NCBI RefSeq assembly: GCF_900188035.1
Contig: NZ_FZNN01000007.1
Coordinates: 124,001-188,000 of the forward strand
DNA from: Puniceibacterium sediminis
GTDB lineage: Bacteria > Pseudomonadota > Alphaproteobacteria > Rhodobacterales > Rhodobacteraceae
DNA: 64,000 bases
Direction of reading: 5' to 3'
In this document: in pieces, positions 47,083 through 57,770 of the stretch
Numbering within the stretch: position 1 is the first letter of the stretch
How the letters are laid out: each line of letters begins with the position of its first letter
Translations under genes and position numbers: made by a program
The notes under the pieces: generated by a model
What the model was told of the DNA's origin: nothing
Databases searched by the model: none
What the model saw: only the letters and a program-made list of their open reading frames with translations

Positions 47083-48246
47083 ATGATCCCGAACCGTTTC
47101 CTAATCTCATTGACCCTTGGGATACTGATGGCGCCCGTACTGTCTGGGTCCGCTTTCGCGCAGGGGCAGGAACGTCCTCCCACAGCGGTAACCGTCGTGA
47201 CGGTCCAGCCTGAAATTGTCACGCTGACCTCGACCTTGCCGGGGCGCGTCGTCGCCTCTGCAGCAGCTGAGGTGCGCCCGCAGGTGGCCGGGATCATCAC
47301 CGAACGGCTATTCACCGAGGGTGGTCAGGTCGAAGCCGGTGATGTGTTGTTCACCATTGATCCCGCAACCTACGAGGCGAACGTCTCGCAGGCACGCGCG
47401 CAGGTCACTCTGGCGCAGGCACAGCTGTCTGCCGCAGAAAAGGAACTGACCCGGTTCGAGGAGCTTCGGCAGCGCAATGTCGCCTCGGATCAGTCCTATG
47501 ACTCGGCCCTTGCGGCGCGGGAATCGGCTGCGGCGAGCCTGCAGGTTTCACAGGCGCAGCTGCAAGCCGCAGAAATCGAACTTGATCGTACCAACATCCG
47601 CGCACGCCTTTCAGGCGAAATCGGCCGGTCGCTGACCAGTCAGGGTGCTCTTGTGACCGCGAGCCAGGCCGATCCGCTGGCAGTGATCCGCAACATCGAC
47701 CCGATTTATGTGGATGTCACCCAATCCGCCGCCGAAGTGCTGCAATGGCGCCGCGGCAACGGGGTCGAGGGGCTGGGCGACGCCGCCCGTGCAGTTTCTC
47801 TGACACTCGCCGATGGCAGCATTTTCAGTGAAACCGGCAGCCTGACCGCCGCCGAGCCGGATGTCGATGAACAGACAGGCGTCGTCGTTCTTCGGATGGG
47901 CTTTGCCAATCCCGAAAAGCTGCTACTGCCGGGCATGTACGTTCAGGTCGAAATGCCGACCCAACTGATTGAGGGCGCCTTTCGTGTTCCCCAAGAGGGG
48001 GTCAGCCGTGACCGGCGCGGACAGCCTATCGCCATGATCGTAAACGCCGAAAATGCGGTTCAGCAGGTTTCGCTGACCATTGCGCAAGACATCGGATCCG
48101 ACTGGATTGTCACCGACGGCCTGAACGCAGGTGATAAAGTGATTCTCGAGGGGCTTCAGAAAATCCAGCCCGGCGCCACCGTCGCACCCGAAGAGCGCGT
48201 CACGGCGGCAGGGGCCGCCTCAGCCCCCGCCGAGAAAACCGAATAA
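47083..48246 (+). CDS. RND efflux periplasmic adaptor (AcrA-like)
   Basis: This 387-residue membrane fusion protein has a signal peptide (cleavage near SAFAQ). The adaptor plan is lipoyl halves (TSTLPGRVVASAAAEVRPQVAG; LFTEGGQVEAGDVLFTIDP), a coiled hairpin rich in Ala/Gln (about 95-165) and a beta-barrel (RARLSGEIGRS; GSLTAAEPDVDEQTG). There is no lipobox cysteine, so it is soluble or membrane-associated. GAGGAA lies before the ATG at 47083. It links the RND pump encoded 40 bases downstream to an outer-membrane channel not found here. Confidence 0.92.
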   Translation: MIPNRFLISLTLGILMAPVLSGSAFAQGQERPPTAVTVVTVQPEIVTLTSTLPGRVVASAAAEVRPQVAGIITERLFTEGGQVEAGDVLFTIDPATYEANVSQARAQVTLAQAQLSAAEKELTRFEELRQRNVASDQSYDSALAARESAAASLQVSQAQLQAAEIELDRTNIRARLSGEIGRSLTSQGALVTASQADPLAVIRNIDPIYVDVTQSAAEVLQWRRGNGVEGLGDAARAVSLTLADGSIFSETGSLTAAEPDVDEQTGVVVLRMGFANPEKLLLPGMYVQVEMPTQLIEGAFRVPQEGVSRDRRGQPIAMIVNAENAVQQVSLTIAQDIGSDWIVTDGLNAGDKVILEGLQKIQPGATVAPEERVTAAGAASAPAEKTE

Positions 48247-48286
48247 TTCGCCAAACTAACCCAGACCTGATCCGAAGGACCTAACA

Positions 48287-51200
48287 ATGGCCCGCTTTTT
48301 CATCGACCGCCCGATCTTTGCCTGGGTTCTTTCGATCTTCATCATGGGCATCGGAATTCTGTCGATCCTGACATTGCCGATTGCGCAGTATCCGCAGATT
48401 GCGCCGCCGACTGTTTCCGTCAGCGCATCCTATCCCGGTGCCTCGGCCGAGACTGTGGCAAACACCGTCACGCAGGTGATCGAACAGCAGATGACCGGCC
48501 TTGACGGTCTGCGGTATATATCGTCCAGCTCGACCTCGTCCGGGGGCGCGTCGATCACCCTGACGTTTGAGACGGGTACCGACCCCGACATTGCGCAGGT
48601 GCAGGTCCAGAACAAGCTGTCGCAGGCCACGGCGCTTCTGCCTGAACCCGTGACGCGGCAGGGTGTGACCGTGCGCAAATCTTCGGCTGGCTTCCTGATG
48701 GTGGTTGGTCTGATTTCAAAAGATGGCACTTTCGATGCCACGGACCTGTCGGATTACCTTGTCTCGAATATGGTGAACGAAATCAGCCGCGTCGAAGGCG
48801 TTGGCAATGTTCAGGTGTTCGGCGCGCAATATGCCATGAGGATATGGCTGGACCCATCCAAGCTCGCCGCGTTTGAATTGTCACCGTCCGATGTGGTCGC
48901 TGCCGTTTCGGCAGAAAACGCCCAGATTTCAGCGGGCTCATTTGGATCGCGACCTGCCGTAGAAGGTCAGCAACTGAACGCGACGATCACCGCCCAATCG
49001 CTGCTGCGTACACCCGAAGATTTCCGCCAGATTGTGCTGAGGGCGGAAACTGACGGCGGCCTCGTGCTGCTGAACGATGTAGCCCGGATCGAGATCGGCG
49101 CCGAAAACTACAACACTATCTCGCGCTTCAACGGCGCGCCGGCCTCTGGTATGGCGATCAGCCTCGCGCCCGGAGCAAACGCCCTGGACACCGCCGATGC
49201 GGTCAAGGCACGGATCGACGAATTCGCCCAGATCTTTCCCGAAGGCATCGACTATGTGATCCCTTTCGATACCACGCCGTTTGTCACCATCTCGATCGAA
49301 GAGGTGGTCAAAACCCTGGTCGAGGCGATCATACTTGTTTTCCTCGTGATGTACCTGTTTTTGCAGAACTTCCGTGCAACACTGATCCCGACACTGGCCG
49401 TCCCGGTGGTTCTTCTGGGCACCTTCGGAGTGCTGGCGGCCTTTGGTTTTTCGATCAACACACTAACCATGCTTGCCATGGTTCTGGCCATCGGCCTGCT
49501 GGTCGATGACGCCATCGTCGTTGTGGAAAACGTTGAGCGGATCATGGAGCAGGAGGGGCTAAGCCCGCTGGAAGCGACGCGCAAGTCGATGGACCAGATC
49601 ACCGGCGCGCTGATCGGCATCGCGGTTGTCCTTTCGGTGGTCTTCGTGCCAATGGCCTTCTTTCCCGGTTCGACCGGCGTGATCTACAAGCAGTTCGCCG
49701 TGACCATCATCAGTGCGATGGCGCTATCGGTGGTCGTGGCGCTGACGCTGACCCCGGCTTTGTGTGCGACGCTGCTGAAAAAGCCTACACATGACAAGAA
49801 ACGGGGTGTCTTTGGCCTGTTCAACCGCGGTTTTGACAAGACGGTCAACGGCTATGGCCACAGCGTCAGCTATATCGTGCGGCGCCCGTTCCGCATGACC
49901 ATCGTTTACGGCGCGATCATCGCCGCCATGGGCTTTCTCTTCATCCGCACACCCGAAGGATTTCTTCCCGCCGAGGATCAGGGCATCCTTTTCACCCTGA
50001 TTCAGGCCCCCACCGGGGCAACGGCGGAACGCACACTAGAGATAGTGAAGCAGGTCGAGGACTATTACCTTGAGCAGGAAAGCGACGTCGTTCAATCCGC
50101 GTTCGGCGTGGTGGGTTTCAGTTTCGCCGGACAGGGGCAAAACATGGGCCTTGCCTTTGTCCGCCTCAAGGACTGGGAGGAACGCACCGAGCCGGGTCAG
50201 AGCGTTCAGGCGCTTGCCGGTCGCGCCTATGGTGCCTTCAGCCAGATCCGCGACGCTATGGTGTTCCCGATCGTGCCGCCTTCGGTGATCGAACTTGGCA
50301 ACGTGTCGGGCTTTGACTTCTTCCTGCAGGCGCGGGCGGGACAGACGCATGAACAGCTTCTGCAGGCCCGGAACCAGATGCTGGGGATGCTGTCGCAAAG
50401 CCCGCTCATCGCGTCGGCACGGCCTTCCGGGCTCGAGGATGCAGCGCAGTTCAATCTGGACATCGACTGGCGCAAGGCCGGGGCCATGGGCGTCTCGGCG
50501 ACAGACGTGGGCAACCTTCTTTCGGTTGCCTGGGCCGGGCGCTATGTGAACGACTTTATAGACCAGGGGCGAATCAAACGGGTCTATGTTCAGGGCGAAG
50601 CGAATGCGCGCGCCGTTCCGTCGGACATCGACAAATGGCGCGTGCGTAATGCCAGCGGCGGATTGGTTCCGTTTTCGAACTTTGCGACGGGCGACTGGAC
50701 CTACGGCCCACAGGGCGTAAACCGTTACAACGGCGTGCCGTCGATGCAGATCCAGGGCGCCCCGGCACCCGGCGTATCCACCGGTGAGGCGATTGCAGCG
50801 GTCGAAGCAATGATCGACCAGTTGCCGCCCGGCTATCAGATAGCCTGGACTGGCCTGTCGCTCGAAGAACAGACATCCGGCAGTCAGGCGCCGCTACTTT
50901 ACGCCCTCAGCCTTGCAGCGGTGTTTCTGGCTCTCGCCGCGCTTTACGAAAGCTGGTCAATCCCGTTTGCGGTGATGCTCGCCATGCCTATCGGTGTCTT
51001 GGGTGCGTTGGTAGGCGCTTATTTGGGCGGCTTTGAAAACGGCGTGTTCTTTCAGGTCGGTCTGCTGACCGTGATCGGACTGACAGGCAAGAACGCAATC
51101 CTGATCGTCGAATTCGCCCGCGAACAGCGCGATGCCGGAAAACCTCTTTACGAGGCGGTAAGCGAAGCGGCGAAACAACGGTTTCGGCCCATCCTCATGA

Positions 51201-51418
51201 CTTCCATGGCGTTTTCGCTGGGCGTTCTACCGCTGGTGCTCAGCACCGGCGCGGGGTCCGGCGGGCGGCAGGCGATTGGCTCGGGCGTGTTGGGCGGTAC
51301 TGTATCTGCGACGATTCTTGGCGTTCTGCTGGTGCCATTCTTCTTTGTTCTGGTTGCCCGCTTGGCAGGACAGGGCAAGGACAAGCCGACAAAGGCCGAA
51401 GCGACACCTGCAGAGTAA
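48287..51418 (+). CDS. RND multidrug efflux pump (AcrB-like, HAE1 family)
   Basis: This 1043-residue inner-membrane pump has the N-terminus [17 protein letters not shown] typical of HAE1 pumps, the porter motif [16 protein letters not shown], and the proton-relay aspartates in [16 protein letters not shown] of TM4. The second membrane half contains [14 protein letters not shown] and [17 protein letters not shown]. It exports hydrophobic compounds using proton influx. AAGGACC precedes the ATG. It pairs with the adaptor upstream; a TolC-type gene is missing from this operon. Confidence 0.94.
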   Translation: MARFFIDRPIFAWVLSIFIMGIGILSILTLPIAQYPQIAPPTVSVSASYPGASAETVANTVTQVIEQQMTGLDGLRYISSSSTSSGGASITLTFETGTDPDIAQVQVQNKLSQATALLPEPVTRQGVTVRKSSAGFLMVVGLISKDGTFDATDLSDYLVSNMVNEISRVEGVGNVQVFGAQYAMRIWLDPSKLAAFELSPSDVVAAVSAENAQISAGSFGSRPAVEGQQLNATITAQSLLRTPEDFRQIVLRAETDGGLVLLNDVARIEIGAENYNTISRFNGAPASGMAISLAPGANALDTADAVKARIDEFAQIFPEGIDYVIPFDTTPFVTISIEEVVKTLVEAIILVFLVMYLFLQNFRATLIPTLAVPVVLLGTFGVLAAFGFSINTLTMLAMVLAIGLLVDDAIVVVENVERIMEQEGLSPLEATRKSMDQITGALIGIAVVLSVVFVPMAFFPGSTGVIYKQFAVTIISAMALSVVVALTLTPALCATLLKKPTHDKKRGVFGLFNRGFDKTVNGYGHSVSYIVRRPFRMTIVYGAIIAAMGFLFIRTPEGFLPAEDQGILFTLIQAPTGATAERTLEIVKQVEDYYLEQESDVVQSAFGVVGFSFAGQGQNMGLAFVRLKDWEERTEPGQSVQALAGRAYGAFSQIRDAMVFPIVPPSVIELGNVSGFDFFLQARAGQTHEQLLQARNQMLGMLSQSPLIASARPSGLEDAAQFNLDIDWRKAGAMGVSATDVGNLLSVAWAGRYVNDFIDQGRIKRVYVQGEANARAVPSDIDKWRVRNASGGLVPFSNFATGDWTYGPQGVNRYNGVPSMQIQGAPAPGVSTGEAIAAVEAMIDQLPPGYQIAWTGLSLEEQTSGSQAPLLYALSLAAVFLALAALYESWSIPFAVMLAMPIGVLGALVGAYLGGFENGVFFQVGLLTVIGLTGKNAILIVEFAREQRDAGKPLYEAVSEAAKQRFRPILMTSMAFSLGVLPLVLSTGAGSGGRQAIGSGVLGGTVSATILGVLLVPFFFVLVARLAGQGKDKPTKAEATPAE

Positions 51419-51465
51419 CGCTGACACAGAGATCCCGGTCAAAAACGTTGCCGAAAACTGACACA

Positions 51466-51489
51466 GGGCGCGAATTTTAATTCGCGTCC
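51466..51489 (+). terminator. Hairpin after the RND operon
   Basis: An 11-bp inverted repeat (GGGCGCGAATT with AATTCGCGTCC, one G-T pair) 47 bases after the pump stop. No T-run follows, so termination may be weak; the brkB-like gene starts 35 bases later. Confidence 0.5.
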
Positions 51490-51524
51490 TGAACTTTGTG
51501 CGGAACTGATCTATTTTACCAGAC

Positions 51525-52910
51525 ATGACAGATGTTCGCACCTTCTTCAGACAGCTGAGACAAGCAGGCCCCACGCGGGTCTGTCTTCAAGTGATCAATT
51601 TCATCCTCTATGCGATGCGCCGGTTCTATGTGGACCGGATGAGCATCGCTGCGGCCGCTCTGACATACACAACTCTGCTGGCCCTCGTTCCGCTTCTGGT
51701 CATCGCCTTTGCGATCCTGTCGAGCTTTCCGGCCTTCGACGCAGTCAAAGGCCGGATGCAGGAGCTGTTTTTCAACGCGGTCGTGCCCGAGGCCGGCACA
51801 GCGATATCCGACTACCTCTCGAATTTCACCGAGAACGCCAGCAATCTGACCGTCGTCGGCGTGGTCGCCCTGGCTATCGCCGCGTTGCTACTGCTATCCA
51901 CAGTTGAAGACACGCTGAACCACGTCTGGCACGTCGATCGGCCGCGGCCCATTATGATGCGATTCCTGATCTTTTGGGCGCTTCTTACACTGGGTCCACT
52001 GTTGATTGGGGTCAGCTTCACGCTGACATCTGATCTTGTCCAATACGCGACCCATACGCAGCTTGTCATGCTTGGTGTCCCATCCGAGGTCAAAACGCCC
52101 GGATCCTGGATCCTGAGCATGGCACTTCGGGTCGGTATCAACATCATCGGCTTTACGGCCCTATTCGTGCTTGTTCCGGCACGTCGCGTGCGCGTCCGCC
52201 ATGCCCTGATCGGCAGCGTCTTTGCTGCGGTCGCCTTTCAATTCCTGTCCTGGGGGTTCAACACGTTCTACACCTCGGGCTCCAGCTACGAGACGATCTA
52301 CGGCGCTGTGGCCGCAGTCCCGGTGTTCCTGATCTGGATTTATACGTCCTGGATTGTGATCATCCTTGGCGCGGTGTTTGCCGCCGCCTTTCCGGACTGG
52401 TGGCAATCGCGCAGCGCCCCGCTGTGGAGCAAGTCGTCGCCGTCGGACCGACTGACCATCGCCATCGCCTTGCTTTCCAGACTGCAAAGTCACGCTCAGA
52501 CAGGCGGCACACTGGACGAAAAGACTCTGTCTGCCGCCGTGCCTCTGGAGGCACGCGAGGATATTCTCGATCTGCTATGTGCAATTGGCTACATCGTGGA
52601 GACTGAACAGGGGCAAGTGGCGATTGCGAGGGACCTGCACACCACGACCCTGTTCGATCTGGTGAAGGACATGGGCCTTTTGTACAGCGTCGCCCCGGGG
52701 CAGTCCCCGGATCTGCCGGAAAAGATCGCGCAACGGGTCGCGTTCGGAACCAGTTCGACCCACGAGCTACTTGACCGTCTGCACGCGTCAGAAGGTGAAA
52801 TCCTTAGCGTGCCTCTGGCCCAGATTCTGGGGGCACTCCCCCAACCGCAAAAAGACCTGCCAATAGTGGCAAAGATAGTGCCGGAAACGGCGCATTTGAA
52901 CCAAAGCTGA
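51525..52910 (+). CDS. YihY/BrkB-family inner-membrane protein
   Basis: This 461-residue protein has the YihY/virulence factor BrkB signature near the N-terminus (MSIAAAALTYTTLLALVPLLVIAFAIL, residues about 40-65) and about six membrane helices, including the conserved GAVAAVPVFLIWIYTSWIVIILGA. The C-terminal 150 residues are soluble and may form a winged-helix-like domain; this part is longer than in the shortest family members. The function of the family is not settled. It converges on ktrB with two bases between stops. Confidence 0.87.
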   Translation: MTDVRTFFRQLRQAGPTRVCLQVINFILYAMRRFYVDRMSIAAAALTYTTLLALVPLLVIAFAILSSFPAFDAVKGRMQELFFNAVVPEAGTAISDYLSNFTENASNLTVVGVVALAIAALLLLSTVEDTLNHVWHVDRPRPIMMRFLIFWALLTLGPLLIGVSFTLTSDLVQYATHTQLVMLGVPSEVKTPGSWILSMALRVGINIIGFTALFVLVPARRVRVRHALIGSVFAAVAFQFLSWGFNTFYTSGSSYETIYGAVAAVPVFLIWIYTSWIVIILGAVFAAAFPDWWQSRSAPLWSKSSPSDRLTIAIALLSRLQSHAQTGGTLDEKTLSAAVPLEAREDILDLLCAIGYIVETEQGQVAIARDLHTTTLFDLVKDMGLLYSVAPGQSPDLPEKIAQRVAFGTSSTHELLDRLHASEGEILSVPLAQILGALPQPQKDLPIVAKIVPETAHLNQS

Positions 52911-52912
52911 CC

Positions 52913-54268
52913 CTACCCGAGGAATATCTGCCCAGGTGGATAGCGAACTTTGGCGACCGTATGCCGCGCAAGGAAAAAGCCCAGCGTGAGCGGCCCGACA
53001 CGCCCCAAGAACATCACGCACATGATTACCACGCGTCCGACGGTGTCGAGTTCCGTCGTCGTACCCATCGACAAGCCAACGGTGCCAAAGGCCGAGGTCA
53101 CCTCGAACGCGAGAGCGATGAAAGATCCATCATGGCTTATCGACACAATAAAGAGCCCGACGAAGACGATGAAAATGCTTACGGTGGTGAGGGCAAGAAC
53201 CTTCATTACCTCGTTCACGCCCAGAGACCGGCCAAAAGCATGCAGCGTTGTGGTCCGTCGAAAAAACGCCACCGTGGCCAGCAGCAAAACGATAAAGGTG
53301 GTGACCTTGATTCCGCCGGCAGTCGAAGTGCTCCCGGCGCCGATCAGCATCAGCGTCATCATCATCAGCACCGTGGAATCGTGCATCTTTCCGATGTCGA
53401 TCGTGTTGAAACCTGCGGTGCGGGTGGTCACCGCCTGAAACCAGCTTGCCTGCACCTTAGCCCAGACCGAATCGAGCGCCCCAAGCGTGCCCGGGTTATT
53501 CCATTCCAAAGCGCCGAACATGCTCCACGACCACAGGATCAGACTAACTGTCCCGACGATCATCAGCTTGCTGTGAAGCGACAATCCACGCCAGTTGCGT
53601 TTGGCATAGAGGTCTCCCAACACGATGAACCCCAGCCCGCCGATGATGAACAGCGCCGGAATCACAAGGTTCATCAGCGGATTGTCCACCCAGCGTGTCA
53701 GGCTGTCAGGCCATAACCCAAAGCCCGCATTATTGAAGGCTGAAACGCTATGGAACACCGCCTCCCACAGCCCGTAGGCCCAACCCGATGTCGGCACAAA
53801 GATAAACGCCAACAGCACCGCGCCGACCCCCTCGCAGATCACGGCTACAACGACGATGGTGCGAACCAGAGTGGCTAGATCACCCAGAGAGCTTTGGTTG
53901 AGGTCTTCCCGCAGAATGAGACGTTGGGAGAAGCCAACCGAGATACCAATGGCAGAAAGTACGAAGACAGCAAAGGTCATCAGACCCAGCCCCCCGAGTT
54001 GAATTAGAACGGCGATCACCACCTGTCCAAAGATCGTATAGGCCGATCCGGTATCAACCACGGCCAGCCCGGTGACGGTAACCGCTGACATCGAAGTAAA
54101 GAACGCATCCAGAAATTTAACGTCGCCATGGTGCGAAACGGGTAGCCATAGGGCCAGCCCGCCAATAATTGCCAGGATCAGGTAGAAAGTGGCAAGCAAA
54201 GCCGGTGGCGACAGGCGCATCGCCTTGCGGTGCAAGCCTGTGCGCAGTCTGGGAATGGCAACTTTCAC
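52913..54268 (-). CDS. ktrB: Potassium uptake channel subunit, KtrB/TrkH type
   Basis: This 451-residue membrane protein has four pore-loop repeats with their selectivity glycines: TVTGLAV, NNAGFGL, RTAGFNT and GTVGLSM. It starts with a short cytosolic end and is of KtrB length. With the RCK protein encoded just upstream it forms a K+ uptake system, probably Na+-linked in marine bacteria (inference). Its ATG overlaps the ktrA stop (ATGA at 54265-54268). Confidence 0.92.
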   Translation of the reverse strand: MKVAIPRLRTGLHRKAMRLSPPALLATFYLILAIIGGLALWLPVSHHGDVKFLDAFFTSMSAVTVTGLAVVDTGSAYTIFGQVVIAVLIQLGGLGLMTFAVFVLSAIGISVGFSQRLILREDLNQSSLGDLATLVRTIVVVAVICEGVGAVLLAFIFVPTSGWAYGLWEAVFHSVSAFNNAGFGLWPDSLTRWVDNPLMNLVIPALFIIGGLGFIVLGDLYAKRNWRGLSLHSKLMIVGTVSLILWSWSMFGALEWNNPGTLGALDSVWAKVQASWFQAVTTRTAGFNTIDIGKMHDSTVLMMMTLMLIGAGSTSTAGGIKVTTFIVLLLATVAFFRRTTTLHAFGRSLGVNEVMKVLALTTVSIFIVFVGLFIVSISHDGSFIALAFEVTSAFGTVGLSMGTTTELDTVGRVVIMCVMFLGRVGPLTLGFFLARHTVAKVRYPPGQIFLG

Positions 54269-54957
54269 AGGCTGGCCGCGAATTTCCGCAGATCAGCGCG
54301 CTGCCCCAGAAGCAGCAGCAGGTCATCCCGGTTCAGCGCGCAGGCAGAACCGTCCTGGCCGATGAACTGGGTACCTCGCATGACGCCGATGCAGCGCAGG
54401 TTGAACTTGTCACTATGAGGCAGATCATCCAGCGTCTTGCCTTCAAGGCTTTCGGGGATCCGAAAGTTCACTACGTGGTAGCCGTTGCCCAGACTAACAT
54501 AGTCACGCACCAGCGGATTGTGCAAAACTTGGGCAATGTGCTGGCCAACCTCGACTTCGGGATGGATGATCCGATCGACACCCAGACGGCTAAGGATGCG
54601 GTGATGCGTCTTGGTGCGGGCCTTGGCCCAGATAGTCTCGACACCTAACAGTTTTAGATTCATGGCCGACAGTATGCTTGCCTCAAGATCCGAGCCCATG
54701 GCGACAAGCGCCGCGTCACATTCGCTTAGGCCTGTCTCTTTCAGTGCGGCATCGTCACGGGCATCGACGATCATGGCTTGTGCCAGGACATCCGCATGGG
54801 CACTGACACGCGCCTCGTCAATGTCGATCCCAATAACATGATTGCCGAAGCGGGTCAGTTCCTTGGCAACTGTGCTACCAAAAGTTCCGAGCCCGATAAC
54901 ACCGAATGCTCGTTTCTTCTCTACCATTTGGAACGTCCGCTTTGCCAGTCGGACCAT
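54265..54957 (-). CDS. ktrA: Potassium uptake regulatory subunit, KtrA/TrkA type
   Basis: This 230-residue cytosolic RCK protein has the nucleotide-binding fold FGVIGLGTFGSTVAKEL with GxGxxG, the acidic end of the second strand (IGIDIDEARV), and a C-terminal RCK_C domain (about 150-225). It gates KtrB in response to ATP/ADP or NAD. Several in-frame starts exist. 54957 is chosen because GGAG lies 9 bases before it; 54927 (MVEKKRAF) also fits family length but has no ribosome site. Operon order is ktrA-ktrB with a 4-base overlap. Confidence 0.9.
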   Translation of the reverse strand: MVRLAKRTFQMVEKKRAFGVIGLGTFGSTVAKELTRFGNHVIGIDIDEARVSAHADVLAQAMIVDARDDAALKETGLSECDAALVAMGSDLEASILSAMNLKLLGVETIWAKARTKTHHRILSRLGVDRIIHPEVEVGQHIAQVLHNPLVRDYVSLGNGYHVVNFRIPESLEGKTLDDLPHSDKFNLRCIGVMRGTQFIGQDGSACALNRDDLLLLLGQRADLRKFAASL

Positions 54958-55131
54958 GCCGACCAGCTCCATCGATGACTCAATCAAAGCCGACTTTCAA
55001 TAGCGCGTGGAATATGGTCAGGAGGCCTGAGTTGGTATTCGCGCGGTTTAAATCCAGACTGACCCATTTGAGGGTGGTACGCCTCTGGAATGCAGCAGCA
55101 TGGGTTCACATACCATGTTGCAGGTACCCGG

Positions 55132-55305
55132 TTATTCGTCGGTGTTGTCGGACGTCAAAAGTGCTGCACACAGGATCAGGACGGCGCCAAGTATGGCATA
55201 GATCGGCAGAAGCCAGATCATTGAGAGGCTGAAGTGTACCAGAATTGCGACTGTCAGGAGCAGTGAAACCGGAATCGCGATCAACAGCGCCGCGAGAGCA
55301 GACAT
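55132..55305 (-). CDS. Small two-helix membrane protein of unknown function
   Basis: This 57-residue protein begins MSALAALLIAIPVSLLLTVA and contains two hydrophobic helices separated by HFSLSMIWLLP, with an acidic C-terminus (TSDNTDE). GAGAAGG lies 8 bases before the ATG at 55305, a good ribosome site, which favours this short form over the 86-residue frame. I do not recognise the family. It lies about 175 bases upstream of ktrA on the same strand and could be co-transcribed with the potassium genes. Confidence 0.6.
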   Translation of the reverse strand: MSALAALLIAIPVSLLLTVAILVHFSLSMIWLLPIYAILGAVLILCAALLTSDNTDE

Positions 55306-56050
55306 CGAAGAACCTTCTCGTGTTTCTACGCTTGGACGTATTGTCCCTACGAGACCCTTTGAGTGGTTTTGATAGAGGATGACTTGGGCCATAATATGAT
55401 ACTCTTCAGATTTCCGATTGTTCCCAATATTGCAGATCTTTCGGCGACCCCTGCGATAGAGGTCATCAAGCGGTGGGTTTAAAAGGAGAGTATTCCTTCA
55501 ATTTGACTATGGCGACTCAGATCAGCTCGTGAATCGGCATGAAAATGTAACGACGTTGACCGGATTTGTGTCGGACTTTTCAGTTTGCTGCCTGGAATCG
55601 TGACATTTATTATGCCACTCAGCACCAATCCGTGACTGTTGGCGCTAACATTTTGAAATGTGGCGAAATTATGGCGCATCGATAACGGTCACTTGTTCCC
55701 TTAATCCGAATCTTTTGCGCGAATCGACTCAGCAAATGTGTCAGATTTGGGAGGCATGTACCATCTATTTCCTGTCATTTGGATTGGGCTGACAAATGTG
55801 ATTCCACAATACTCCCATTGTTTACAAATGATTTTCGGAAAGAATGCTCTTCATTCGAGCGGCAGATGTTGAGTGCGGTTGACCAAATGCAGACTCACTC
55901 AAATAGCTCGTGTGACAGCGCCCTGGCGCACAGAAAGTAGGTTTGAAAAGTCTATCAGACCGTCGCGTTAAGTCATTTTGAGGGTAACAAAAGACATCGC
56001 CGCCGCGCGCGCCAGTGATCCCGTGCTGTTGATGTGGCTAAGCTCAGGAT
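55306..56050. other. AT-richer intergenic region before the IS nest
   Basis: About 745 bases without a supported gene and with lower GC than its surroundings. Short repeats of CAAATGTG occur (near 55733 and 55793). Its rightmost part should include the outer end of the IS5-type relic, whose exact terminus I could not fix. Confidence 0.4.
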
Positions 56051-56476
56051 TCATAACCAGAACATGACGAGTGCAGCCAGCGTGCATGCGGACAGGAACA
56101 CCTTTGGGCTTTTCCCGTAACGGGTTGCGACGCGGCACCAGTCCTTGAGCTGTGCAAAATTGTTCTCGATCTTTTGGCGTTTGCGATAGCGTACCTCGTC
56201 GTGTGGGAACGGAACCTTGCGGCCCTTTCTCGCCGCTATGCATGGCGTGATCCCCGTATTTTCAAGCGCCTCGCGGTACCAATTTGCATCATACCCCCGA
56301 TCCGCCAGCATGTGTTTGGCAGGCGGCAAACCTTCCAGAAGCGCCCGGGCACCGATGTAATCACTTCGTTGGCCTGCGGTCAGGAACATTCGCAAGGGAC
56401 GACCCAGATCATCCGCGACGGTGTGCAGCTTTGAATTCACCCCGCCTTTGGTCCACCCAATCAAGCGGCCACGTCG
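56051..56476 (-). pseudogene. IS5-family (IS427-like) transposase, C-terminal remnant
   Basis: About 141 codons encode the C-terminal half of an IS5-family DDE transposase: LIGWTKGGVNSKLHTVADD, LTAGQRSDYIGARALL, LADRGYDANWYREAL (with the second catalytic Asp) and KIENNFAQLKDWCRVATRY (with the catalytic Glu), ending LVMFWL. The N-terminal half is missing. The frame continues upstream only through antisense sequence of another IS, so the ORF of 271 codons is a chance fusion. The break at 56476 coincides with the end of the next element. Confidence 0.85.
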
Positions 56477-56853
56477 GCTGTGTTGCACAAAGCGGGTGAG
56501 GGATTTGTGTCGTGATTCCGGTCTGGTAGCTGGTGGGCATGAGCAAACCGACACCGCCGAGCTATAAGACCACGAACTAGGCTGCCTACAATGAGGCACT
56601 GAAGCGCCGCGGGTCACTGACGATCCACTGAGCGGCAGTGCATTGCGCCGCAACGTCACGAGAAGTTGGTTCGATCCGGAGATGAACTGGGCTGCCAGAC
56701 CTTCCGGCATGAGGGGGAGATCGCAGACGTTCAGCGACGCCTCGATCCAGACTTGCCTTACCATGAAGGTGCTGTTCGGAATGGCGCTTCGGCAGACGAC
56801 TGGCTTTGTGGAAAGCCTCCTGCGGCTGACGGGACGGGACTGGGAGGTGCCTG
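56476..56853 (+). pseudogene. IS5-family (IS903-like) transposase, N-terminal remnant
   Basis: A left end GGCTGTGTTGCACAAAG (from 56476), like IS903-group inverted repeats, is followed by a start at 56539 reading MSKPTPPSYKTTN, then a TAG stop at 56578 where Trp is expected, AAYNEALKRRGSLTI, and after an insertion and frameshift SWFDPEMNWAARPSG, IQTCLTMKVLFGMALRQTTG and FVESLLRLTGRDWEVPEF. Homology stops near 56853. The gene is clearly dead. It abuts the IS427-like remnant in the opposite orientation, which suggests one element inserted into the other. Confidence 0.82.
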
Positions 56854-57001
56854 AATTCAAAACCATCTGCAGCTTGTCAATGAGCGTTCAAAACTGATCC
56901 GGTTTCAGCGTTTGATTTTGACCCGTCGTTCAGATGTCAAAGTCCCCAGGCGGGCCGCCCTCATATAGCGAGTCCGTCTGGGGCCTTTGTTTGCGGTGCG
57001 G

Positions 57002-57755
57002 TTATTTTTCTCTGCGGCTTTTGCTCTGCGCGAAGCGGTATGACGTGTTGCCGGTCTCGATGATGGCACAGTGGTGCGTGACGCGATCCAATAGCGCGGC
57101 TGTCGTCTTGGCATCGCCGAAGACAGCGACCCATTCCCCGAACTCCAGATTGGTGGTAATGATGACACTGGTTTTCTCGTAGAGCTGCTGATGAGGTGGA
57201 ACAGCAGTGCGCCGCCGGACTTTGGGAACGGGATATAGCCCAGTTCGTCGATGATAACGCAATCCAGGGCCGACCGTTGCCGGATGACCTTCCCAGAATT
57301 GACATCGGTCTACTCCTTGATCCGGGCATTGATTAGATCGACCGCGTTGAAGAAGCGGGCCTTCTCGCCGTTATTGATCAATGTGGTTCCAGGCGCGATG
57401 GCGATATGGGTTTTGCCGGTTCCGCCCACCAGGATGAGGTTGTGTGCCTCTTCGGTGAACCGGCCGACCGAGCAGAAGGCCTCGATCTGGGCTTTGGTGA
57501 CGGCTGCTGCGCCGTAATCGAAGGTGGCGAAGTCCTTATGATGGGGGAACTTCGCGATGCGCATTTGATCCTGGCCTCCCGGCGATTGCGAGCAATCGCC
57601 TGCCAGCTAACAGATGGAGCGCACCCGGCGCTCTACAGTCTCGGCGTCGATCAGTTGTTTTATCGCAGTGGTCAGACTTGGCGGCTTGAGCGTGGACAGC
57701 AAATCATGTGCGCAAGCTGCCATTCCATGCAGCTTCAGGGCGGTCAGTTGGCCCC
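57002..57755 (-). pseudogene. istB: istB remnant (IS21 helper ATPase), frameshifted
   Basis: Pieces of IstB are spread over several frames: LTALKLHGMAACAHDLL and IDAETVERRVRSI (N-terminus), RIAKFPHHKDFATFDYG, then VGGTGKTH as a damaged Walker A (normally GGPGTGKTH, two residues lost), [11 protein letters not shown], and finally [20 protein letters not shown] and [16 protein letters not shown]. There is at least one stop and several frameshifts. IstB normally assists the IstA transposase as an AAA+ ATPase; this copy cannot work. Confidence 0.85.
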
Positions 57756-57770
57756 CTCTCGTGACATTTG

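Noticed and set aside
52961-53716. A 251-codon plus-strand frame antisense to ktrB
   Set aside because: Shadow frame with no domain; ktrB has all four pore-loop signatures.
56477-56866. The N-terminal 130 codons of the frame that contains the IS427-like remnant
   Set aside because: This part is antisense to the IS903-like transposase fragment and is only a chance read-through.
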